Shown here one piece after another: positions 1-6,200 of a stretch of DNA of 7,188 bases; the stretch's first letter is position 1; each line of letters opens with the position of its first letter. This stretch comes from M55B175 sp964635265. GTDB taxonomy: Bacteria; Desulfobacterota; Desulfobacteria; Desulfobacterales; Desulfosalsimonadaceae. Below the pieces are notes generated by a model, which made no database searches, was not told the DNA's origin, and worked only from the letters and a program-made list of their open reading frames with translations. Where the stretch lies: positions 1 to 7,188 of the forward strand of contig CAZWNV010000151.1 in assembly GCA_964635265.1 (NCBI GenBank), written 5' to 3'. The translations under genes and the position numbers were made by a program.

Positions 1-231
1 CACCTGTCTCATAAGGATGACGATCTGGTGACAGCAGCGCCCCTTCTTGATATCGTCCCAAACTGGGAGCGGCTGCTGGCGTCAGGACTGCCGGAGGCGG
101 AGAAAAACAGCATCAAAAAGCACGGCAAAACCGGGCGCCCACTGGGAAACGAAGCGTTCCTTGATACTGTGGAAAAGATGACGGGGCGAAAGGTCAGACC
201 GCAAAAGCCAGGGCCGAAACCAAAGAATTAA
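1..231 (+). CDS. REP-associated tyrosine transposase, C-terminal end (partial)
   Basis: The frame is open to the left window edge, so this is the last 76 residues of a longer protein; the GTG at 28 is internal, not a start. The tail carries the wording typical of the C-terminus of REP-associated Y1 transposases (RAYT, IS200/IS605-related HUH enzymes): an acidic-hydrophobic stretch around PLLDIVPNWERLL, then KTGRPLGNEAFLD, then a basic end RPQKPGPKPKN. The catalytic HUH and Tyr residues lie outside the window and cannot be judged. RAYTs are single-copy housekeeping-like transposases known to act on short palindromic REP elements elsewhere in the same genome. It ends with TAA and is followed by a junction at about 232-265 with no promoter I can see. 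Family assignment rests on the GRPLG...EAFLD block and is fairly secure; activity is unknown. Confidence 0.85.
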   Translation, partial: HLSHKDDDLVTAAPLLDIVPNWERLLASGLPEAEKNSIKKHGKTGRPLGNEAFLDTVEKMTGRKVRPQKPGPKPKN

Positions 232-265
232 GTATTATGTCCCCGGAATATGTCTATCTCCCCGG
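232..265 (+). other. Probable 3' boundary of the transposase element, with a TCCCCGG direct repeat
   Basis: Directly after the transposase stop comes a stretch reading TATTATGTCCCCGGAATATG, then a second TCCCCGG. The 7-mer TCCCCGG occurs at 240-246 and 259-265. A stop followed by GTATT-TGTCCCCGGAAT is, from memory, a recurrent ending of RAYT loci in this kind of genome; I could not verify that here. The ATG at 237 opens a short frame that runs to a TGA at 336-338 and has no Shine-Dalgarno, so I do not treat it as a gene. The stretch is best read as element end joined to the interior of the following cyclase gene. Confidence 0.4.
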
Positions 266-337
266 CACGGCAGCTACCACCGCCTGCTCACCGAAACCGC
301 CCAGGCCATTATTTCCATACTGGATTTACAGGAGTTG
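266..337 (+). pseudogene. Coding remnant upstream of the cyclase start (lost 5' part of GAF domain)
   Basis: This stretch is in frame with the downstream diguanylate cyclase and reads HGSYHRLLTETAQAIISILD then LQEL, which is the normal first helix of a GAF domain and continues without a break into MSYLARSVSQYLQVEQVALL. The frame is open from 182 (the TGA stop is at 179-181), but no ATG, GTG or TTG occurs between 182 and 335. The normal beginning of the gene has therefore been lost, by insertion or deletion at the transposase junction, or by a frameshift from the short frame starting at ATG 237. If the cell uses a non-standard start such as CTG 284 or ATT 308, this part would still be translated. 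Confidence 0.6.
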
Positions 338-1234
338 ATGTCGTATCTGGCCCGATCGGTGAGCCAGTATCTGCAAGTGGAACAAGTGGCGCTTCTGCTG
401 CCCGATGATGGGGGAAGCCTGGCCCTTCATTACAGTATCGGACCCGTTTCCGTAAAGGAGAAAACCCTGCCTGTCACGGTTCTGGGAAAACGCCTGGAAA
501 AGGCCAAATCCGCCATCGAACTCAATGCGGAAAAGCGCCGTCTTCCCGCCGGAGAAGCAGAGCTGCTGGAACGCGAAATGCGCAGTCTCCGGTTGCAACT
601 GGCGGTACCGATCCTCTATCGCGACAACGTCAAAGGGGTCCTGATCCTAGGAGAAAAAGCCGACGGCAGCGCTTTTGTCAAGCAGGACTATGAAACCCTG
701 GAGGCCCTGGCGGGCCAGGCGGCCGTGGCATTTGAAAATGCCCGCCTCTATCAGCTGGCCATCCGGGACGGAATGACAGGGCTTTACCACCACAGCCATT
801 TCCGGGATCGCCTGGCCGAAGAAATCAGCCGCAGCAGGCGCTACAAGCTGGAACTTACGCTGATTCTTATGGATATCGACCACTTCAAGCAGTTCAATGA
901 CCGATACGGGCATCTGGCGGGAGACCGGGTTATCCGGGAAGTGGCCAAAATGATCGCCGGACAGGCCCGGGAAAGTGATCTGGCGGCCCGCTACGGCGGG
1001 GAGGAATTTGCCGTTCTCCTTCCGGAGACAGGCCTTGACGCAGGCTGCCGGTATGCGGAACGGCTGCGCCGGGTAGTTGCCGGCCGCCCGCTTGCCGGGC
1101 ACAGGGTCACCATCAGCCTCGGGGTCAGCGCCTGGCGGGATGGCGACGGGTCTCCGGAAGCGCTCATCCAGAAGGCCGACCAAGCCTTATATGAGGCCAA
1201 GCAGCAGGGCCGCAACCGCGTCAGGGAAGCCTAG
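338..1234 (+). CDS. GAF-GGDEF diguanylate cyclase, probably 5'-truncated
   Basis: The protein would make cyclic di-GMP from two GTP in the cytoplasm. Counting from ATG 338 (298 residues), the GAF-type sensor domain fills about 1-138 and the GGDEF domain about 139-298. The active-site loop is RYGGEEFAVLLPE with GGEEF at 220-224, and the metal-binding segment LMDIDHFKQFNDRYGHLAGD lies just before it. An inhibitory I-site R-E-S-D sits at 211-214, exactly five residues before GGEEF, so product feedback is expected. Signature DxLTxL is present as DGMTGLYH. The only usable starts are TTG 335 and ATG 338 behind AGGAG (330-334); spacing to ATG is just 3 nt, which is poor. GAF homology continues upstream of both, so the GAF domain is missing its first helix and the gene may be a decaying remnant. 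The catalytic half is intact with no internal stop. It ends GCC TAG directly before the palindromic element and converges on the metalloprotease gene. Confidence 0.85.
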   Translation: MSYLARSVSQYLQVEQVALLLPDDGGSLALHYSIGPVSVKEKTLPVTVLGKRLEKAKSAIELNAEKRRLPAGEAELLEREMRSLRLQLAVPILYRDNVKGVLILGEKADGSAFVKQDYETLEALAGQAAVAFENARLYQLAIRDGMTGLYHHSHFRDRLAEEISRSRRYKLELTLILMDIDHFKQFNDRYGHLAGDRVIREVAKMIAGQARESDLAARYGGEEFAVLLPETGLDAGCRYAERLRRVVAGRPLAGHRVTISLGVSAWRDGDGSPEALIQKADQALYEAKQQGRNRVREA

Positions 1235-1250
1235 GGGACGCCTAGGGACG
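1230..1250 (+). repeat. Short tandem near-repeat at the left edge of the palindrome
   Basis: CCTAGGGGACG at 1230-1240 is followed immediately by CCTAGGGACG at 1241-1250, differing by one G. The first copy contains the TAG stop codon of the cyclase gene and the second is the outer end of the left inverted-repeat arm. On the right side, CCTAGG (1333-1338) is followed by TTGCTAGG. The pattern could be a target duplication or a partly duplicated element end. Confidence 0.6.
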
Positions 1251-1338
1251 TCCATTAAATTATAACTTTCTGGGACTGCTATTTCTATACAAAACCGCTG
1301 ACAGCCGAGAAAGTTATAATTTAATGGACGTCCCTAGG
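1241..1338. repeat. 98-bp palindromic element with 31-bp perfect inverted repeats
   Basis: The arms at 1241-1271 and 1308-1338 are exact reverse complements over 31 bp, separated by a 36-nt centre (1272-1307). Each arm starts CCTAGGGACGTCC and continues into an AT-rich part, ATTAAATTATAACTTTCT. The 8-mer GGACGTCC inside each arm is itself palindromic. The element fills the whole space between two convergent genes, both of which end in GCC TAG. CTAG, normally rare in bacteria, occurs four times in 115 bp (1231, 1242, 1334, 1342). No ORF is inside. The form fits a non-autonomous mobile palindrome (MITE or large REP/BIME-like unit), possibly mobilised by a RAYT such as the one at 1-231; that link is inference. 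As RNA, both strands would fold into a long hairpin that could protect the 3' ends of both transcripts or stop them, although there is no classical U-run. Confidence 0.85.
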
Positions 1339-1341
1339 TTG

Positions 1342-1995
1342 CTAGGCGAAGAGGTCGACGGATTCGCTGGAATCGCCGGTTGTCTGCTCCCGGAGCATTT
1401 CCGCCCGGGCTTCCGTCTTCATCTGCATGGCCTGTGCCGCCACCTGCCGATCCTGGGCCGAGGGCCGGGCAGGGGCAAGCGCCGCCTTGTAAATCTCCTC
1501 CGCCTTCTCCATGGTGGCCTCGGGATCTCCGGGGACCGGTGAGACATCGATCTGCACATCCCCGCCCACGGCGTAACGCTGTCCATCAGGCCCCCTCTGG
1601 TAGGTGTAGTCGGCGCCCTGGACAATGTTGCCGGTACCCGCCGCCATATGGGCCTGCTCATGGGCGCGCACCTCCCGATCCCGCTTCTCGAGCTCCCGGA
1701 CAAGCTCCTGCTCCTTCGGGGTCAGGCCCTGGCCGTTGGTTTTTTCCCGGCCTCCCTGCTCCTTTGGGGACTTATCGGAAGCGGCAGGGTCCCGGCGGAT
1801 CCGGGATTTCGCGTCAGCCGGGTCCGGCGGCTCGAGACGCTTTGCCGACAAGGCGGACGCATCTTCCGGGCTCGGCCCGGCCTGGCGGGTCGGCCCGCCG
1901 GCCGCAGGAGCGGGCTCCCGCGCCTGCACCGGCTCCCGGGATTTCGCGGTTGTCATCGCGGCGGAGGCAGTCTCCGCCGGCAGTCCATGGATCAT
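1342..1995 (-). CDS. Putative HExxH metalloprotease, SprA-related / CJM1_0395 family
   Basis: The 217-residue product has two parts. Residues 1 to about 88 are Ala/Pro/Arg/Glu-rich and low in complexity, probably disordered. The conserved core, about 90-195, contains LTPKEQELVRELEKRDREVR, then the zinc-protease motif HEQAH (HExxH) at 112-116, then YTYQRGPDGQRYAVGGDVQI, SPVPGDPEAT and ALAPARPSAQDRQVAAQA. This block is the hallmark of the SprA-related family often labelled 'putative metalloprotease CJM1_0395'; proteolysis is predicted from the motif and the substrate is unknown. No signal peptide is seen. I chose ATG 1995 because GGAGG (2001-2005) precedes it by 5 nt; the TTG at 2007, four codons upstream, overlaps that Shine-Dalgarno. 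A sigma-28-like promoter lies just upstream, which suggests expression with late flagellar genes. Confidence 0.8.
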   Translation of the reverse strand: MIHGLPAETASAAMTTAKSREPVQAREPAPAAGGPTRQAGPSPEDASALSAKRLEPPDPADAKSRIRRDPAASDKSPKEQGGREKTNGQGLTPKEQELVRELEKRDREVRAHEQAHMAAGTGNIVQGADYTYQRGPDGQRYAVGGDVQIDVSPVPGDPEATMEKAEEIYKAALAPARPSAQDRQVAAQAMQMKTEARAEMLREQTTGDSSESVDLFA

Positions 1996-2000
1996 GGCAG

Positions 2001-2005
2001 CCTCC
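2001..2005 (-). promoter_or_regulatory. Shine-Dalgarno deciding the metalloprotease start
   Basis: CCTCC on the plus strand is GGAGG on the coding strand, 5 nt before ATG 1995. It places the start at that ATG and rules against the upstream TTG at 2007, which would sit on the ribosome binding site itself. Confidence 0.85.
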
Positions 2006-2008
2006 AAA

Positions 2009-2023
2009 AGAATAGACTATTCT
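2009..2023 (-). promoter_or_regulatory. 15-bp palindrome in the leader of the metalloprotease gene
   Basis: AGAATAG-A-CTATTCT is a perfect 7-bp inverted repeat with a single central base. It lies between the predicted -10 box (2032-2038) and the Shine-Dalgarno (2001-2005), about where transcription would begin. A 1-nt centre is too small for an RNA hairpin of full length, so a DNA operator for a dimeric regulator is the better reading. No regulator is identified. Confidence 0.4.
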
Positions 2024-2031
2024 GTTTATCG

Positions 2032-2058
2032 TATCGGCAGGCCGGGAGGAAATCTTTA
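2032..2058 (-). promoter_or_regulatory. Candidate sigma-28 (FliA)-type promoter
   Basis: On the coding strand the sequence reads TAAAGATT (-35 side, TAAA at 2055-2058) and GCCGATA (2032-2038), separated by 16 nt counted from TAAA. The enterobacterial FliA consensus is TAAA, about 15 nt, GCCGATAA, with TAAAGTTT as the fuller -35. Both boxes match almost perfectly and the spacing is within one base. The element lies in the 82-nt gap between the HD-GYP stop and the metalloprotease ATG and would give a leader of about 25-30 nt. Confidence 0.6.
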
Positions 2059-2077
2059 GGACAGATCCAAAAAAATT

Positions 2078-3061
2078 TCAGGATTCATTTCCCAGGATCT
2101 TGATAAAGGCCTTGAACACATCCAGGTCAAACGCTCCCTGCATTTCCTCGCTCATGATCTTGAGCGTCTCAAAGGGGGTTTTGGCCGGTGCGTAGGGACG
2201 CTTGGAGGTAATGGCGTCATATACGTCGCAGCAGGTAATCATCCGCACCGGCAGCGGAATCTCCTCGCCCTGCATGCCGCTGGGATAGCCGGAGCCGTCA
2301 AACTTTTCATGGTGGAATACGATACAGTTCAGGCTTGCCTGGGAAACAGACAGGTTGGTGCACATGCGCATCCCGTGAATGGGATGGCGCTTGATCTGCT
2401 CCCACTCCTCCTTGTCGAGCTTGCCCGGCTTGTTCAATATATCCGGCGAGATATGGGTCTTGCCGATGTCATGGAGCAGCGCGCCGGTGCCCACGTCCAC
2501 CAGGGTCTGCTCGTCCCAGGCACATCCCATATAATGCATCAGCATCATGGTATAGGTAAATACATGCACGCTGTGGGTGAAACTCTGGTAGTCATGGCTT
2601 ATGAACCTGCCTATATTGCGGACCGCCTCCGGGGTGGAAAGAAAATCCAGGCTTGAGCGCACCACGTGCTGGACGCTCTCCAGGGTGTTCTCGTCGAGAG
2701 CGGGAAGCTTCTTTGTGAAGATATCCTCCACCTGCCGCGAAGTGATGTCGAGAAACACCCGGGAGCGCACATCCGGCGGCACTTCCGCATCTCCCAGGAT
2801 ATATTCCAGGTTGTCAAATACGTAGGACTCATAAGCGGCCTGCTGGTGATACGGAATATAGACAGTGTCCATGCCGTTTTCCACCAGACGCTTTTTCAGG
2901 TCCTCGGAAAAATACTGCCGCTCCCGCGTATAGAGCACGAAGCGGCTACCGCGCTTTAAATACACCTGAAAGTCGGTCAGCGCATGGGGATTTAGGGTAT
3001 CCGGAGATACCGGAAAATAATTGGCGTCTACCGAATTGATCGAAGTCTGGCTATGCTGCAT
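2078..3061 (-). CDS. HD-GYP domain cyclic-di-GMP phosphodiesterase
   Basis: The 327-residue product should hydrolyse cyclic di-GMP through a di- or tri-metal site in the cytoplasm. The HD-GYP domain spans about 150-325: first ligands at H163 (SFTHSVHVFTY), the HD pair in LLHDIGK (197-201), RHPIHG (H226, H229), HHEKFDGSGYP (250-260, with GYP at 258-260), and D279/D282 in CCDVYDAITSKRPY. All expected metal and signature residues are present, so it looks active. Residues about 20-75 (FQVYLKRGSRFVLYTRERQY then a GMDTVYIPYH turn) form a small N-terminal domain common in such enzymes; there is no REC domain, so it is not a direct phospho-receiver. ATG 3061 is preferred: the frame extends to a TTG at 3193, but that extension is Arg/Pro/Gly-rich with no domain-like character. 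The ribosome site before 3061 is weak. It follows the hybrid kinase gene by 162 nt on the same strand, suggesting co-transcription. Confidence 0.92.
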   Translation of the reverse strand: MQHSQTSINSVDANYFPVSPDTLNPHALTDFQVYLKRGSRFVLYTRERQYFSEDLKKRLVENGMDTVYIPYHQQAAYESYVFDNLEYILGDAEVPPDVRSRVFLDITSRQVEDIFTKKLPALDENTLESVQHVVRSSLDFLSTPEAVRNIGRFISHDYQSFTHSVHVFTYTMMLMHYMGCAWDEQTLVDVGTGALLHDIGKTHISPDILNKPGKLDKEEWEQIKRHPIHGMRMCTNLSVSQASLNCIVFHHEKFDGSGYPSGMQGEEIPLPVRMITCCDVYDAITSKRPYAPAKTPFETLKIMSEEMQGAFDLDVFKAFIKILGNES

Positions 3062-3223
3062 TTTTTCTGGATCCCGGTTGATGAGAATTCTCCGTTCGCT
3101 CGTTTCCTGTAATCCGGTTCGCGGCAGCCGGGCCCCCGATCCCCCGGGGGGAAAAATCCTTCCAACGATTCTTCTCGGACGGGAGGGCACCAAAGTTTAG
3201 GCGCATCCCCTGCCGGTTTGCTA
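3062..3223 (-). other. Spacer between hybrid kinase and HD-GYP genes
   Basis: The kinase ends with TGA followed at once by TAG. The spacer is GC-rich, with a CCCCCGGGGG palindrome at 3141-3150 flanked by another run of Cs (3133-3137). I see no intrinsic terminator and no convincing promoter. I looked for a c-di-GMP (GEMM) riboswitch because of the downstream gene and because GCAAACC occurs near 3215-3221, but the paired conserved segments are missing. Read-through from the kinase gene is the simplest model. Confidence 0.4.
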
Positions 3224-6200
3224 TCAGGCGCTGTCATCCAGCACGTTACGCACGGTTTTTGCCAACTTGGATTTCACAATCGGCTTGTACGCTACCGCCC
3301 GGATGCCCGTGCCTGCGGCCCGCTCTTCAACGGTTTTTCGGCTGTAGCCGCTGCAGAGAATGACCGGCAGCTCCGGCCGGATCTCCATTACTGCCGCCGC
3401 CAGCTCCTCGCCCGTGATCCGGGGCATGGTCAGATCGGTAATCAGCAGATCAAAATCGCCCGGCCGGGACCGGAAAAGCGCCAGAGCCTCGGCGCTATCT
3501 GTTTGGGTGACCACCGTGTATCCCAGCCCTTCCAGCATCTGCCCGGCCATTTTGGCAATGGGCGGTTCATCCTCCACCAGCAGGATGCGCTCGCTGCCCC
3601 CCGGCAGGCTGTCCGGGACGTACGGCTCGGCTTCGGCCGGTTTGCGGGTTACGGGCAGATACACCTGAAATGCACTGCCGCTGCCCGGTTGGGTCTCCAG
3701 TACGATCTCTCCGCCATACTGCTTGACGATTCCGTGCACCACGGAAAGTCCCATGCCGGTTCCCTCGGCTGGCCCCTTGGTGGTGAAATACGGCTCGAAT
3801 ATGGCCTCGCGGCGTTCGGGCGGGATACCCGGGCCGGTATCCGATACAGCCAGCCGCACGTAACTGCCGGGATCCAGATCGCCAAAAATACCGTTTACCG
3901 GGGCATCCAGGCATACATCCCGCAGCTCCAGCTCCAACACGCCGCTGCCGTCTTCCATGGCCTGCACGGCATTGGTACAAAGATTCATCAGCACCTGGTG
4001 CACCTTGGTGGATTCCCCCATGATCAATGAGGTGCTGTCAATCTGCTGTTTGACCTCGATCGTGGCCGGAGTGGAAGCCCGCAGAAGCTTTAGCGCCTCC
4101 TTGGCGATAAGGTCCAGGCGAAGGGGCCGGGATTCCTCCTCGGCCTGCCGGGCAAAGGTCAGAATCTGTTTGACCAGCTCTTTTGCCCGGCCGCTCGCCG
4201 TGTAGACCTGCTGCAGGCAATCCCGGAGGCCCGGATCGTTTTCGGCCACCTCGAGCGCCAGCTCCGTATAGCCCAGCACGGAGGACAAAATATTGTTGAA
4301 ATCATGGGCGATACCGCCGGCAAGGGTGCCGATGGCCTCCATTTTCTGCGACTGCTGCAGGCGCTTCTCGATTTTCTTGCGCTCGCTTATATCGCGCATG
4401 ATGCCCTGAATCGTTTCGGTGCCGCCCTGTGCATGGGGCAGGATGGTTACAGAAATCTCCACCAGCACCCAACTGCCGTCCCGGTGGCGCATGCGCGTCT
4501 CAAAACAGGCATTTCCGGGATCCGGGAGTGCAGCCCGGAGCCGTCGGAGTTCCGCGCCTATCACTTCGAGGCCTGCGGCATCACAATGATCGGCCAGCCT
4601 GCTGCCGACCCATTGCTCCGGCGTGTAGCCGAGCATTTCATTAACTGTTGGATTTACATAAAAAAATGTATAGCCGGGATCCATCAGCCAGATGCACTCC
4701 GCCGTGTTCTCCGCAAGCATCCGGTAGCGGGCTTCGCTTTCCTTGAGGGCTTGTTCGGCCATCTTGTGCTCGGTGATATCCGCGGCAAATCCATCAATGG
4801 AAAAGGAGCCGTCAGAGTCAATATCGGCCGTACGCGCGTTCATGCTCAGCCAGACCGGCCGCCCGCGCGCTGTTCGGGCCAGGTATTCAAAATTTTCCAC
4901 GTAACCCTGCTCTTTCAACAGGCGCAGGAACTGCCTGCGCCGCTGCGGATCCTGATAGAGCTGGCTGCTCAGATCATTGTAATGCGCAAGCGCTTCCTCC
5001 GGGGAGCCAAGCTCCAGGATCCGGGTCATCGCGGAATTGACCGATAGGAACCGGCCCTGTGAATTTGTCCGGAAAATTCCGATCGGCGCGTTTTCGAAAA
5101 GCTGCCGGTATTTCCTCTCGCTCTCCACGAGCGCCTCTTTTGCCTGCTTGCGCTCGCTTATATCGCGCAGGATGGCATTAAAGCCGACAGGCTGCCTGTC
5201 ACCATCGGTTCGCAGGCTCACGCTCACCTCCACCGGCACCCGCCGGCCGTCCATGGTCAAACGCTCGGTTTCGACTGTGTTTACAGACCCCTCTTTCCCG
5301 GCCTCCTGCAGAAAAGCATCCTGCTGCGGGCGCCATTCCTCCGGGCAGAACCGGGAAACCGGTGTCCCCAGGGCCTCGCCTGCCGGGCAGCCGAAAAGCT
5401 GCTCCGCACCGGCATTAAAAAGCGTAATGCGGCCCTCCAGATCTGACGCAACCACCGCATCCCGGGTAGTGGCGAGGACCTCCGCGTATTTTAGCTCCGT
5501 CTCCCGCCGCCGGGCCTCCGTATCCATGGACCAGAGGGCATAGGCAATGTCGCCGGCAACCTCGGCAAAAAGCGCCTGTTCCTCTTCATCCAGGGCTGTC
5601 GCCCGGGGCACCACCACATTCATCCAGCCAAACACCCGCCCCGCATGGGTCAGGCGGATGCTCATGTTCACCCCACCCTCATATTTGCCTTCCAGGGGAC
5701 AGCCGCTGCAGCAGGGAGCGGAGTCCTCGGTAATCTGCACCGTGTCTGCGCCAAGGGCGTCCTTTCCGCATGGGGGGATATAACCGCCCTGCAGCTTTTG
5801 CGCCATAGGCTCAAAGCCGCCGGCAAATCCGGCATGAAAAAACGGCTCCACAGGACCGCCATCATCGTCCAGCAGCACGATCCATGCCTTGGATAAAGCG
5901 TGCGTTTCCGTCAACACAAGGCAGGTCTGATCCAGCAGCTGATTTTTGCCCGTTTCCCTTGTAATCAACTGGTTCACCCTGCGGATGGCCGTCAGAAACC
6001 GGTTCTTCTGGTCCAGCAGTTCCCTTGCGGCATTGCGGCGGCTCCACAGGTTGGCAATCAACGCCCCAGCGGCCAGGGCAAGCGGAATATAGAGCACCCG
6101 CATGACCATATTTTCCGGGTCAGGGGCCAGCACAGCAGCATGCCAGAAACTCTGCCCGGAGCCCGATATCCAATGCGCGGTGGCCGCATCGATTGCCCAA

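Noticed and set aside
2056..2078. T7 run just after the HD-GYP stop codon (minus strand) as an intrinsic terminator
   Set aside because: No stable GC hairpin precedes the T-run; only a short direct repeat (AGGATTCATTTCCCAGGAT) is there.
1380..2103. Plus-strand frames across the metalloprotease gene
   Set aside because: They are Pro/Arg/Gly-rich shadows; the minus strand has the HExxH core, a GGAGG site and family motifs.
3062..3193. 44-residue N-terminal extension of the HD-GYP protein from TTG 3193
   Set aside because: The extension is Arg/Pro/Gly-rich without domain character and starts at TTG; ATG 3061 begins just before the recognisable N-terminal domain.
3062..3223. Possible c-di-GMP riboswitch before the HD-GYP gene
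   Set aside because: Only a GCAAACC-like fragment is present; the paired GACGCAAAGC-type segment and tetraloop-receptor helices are not found.
3218..4030. 270-codon open frame on the plus strand, antisense to the kinase
   Set aside because: It lies wholly against the HATPase and REC coding region, has no recognisable domain, and long antisense frames are expected in GC-rich coding DNA.
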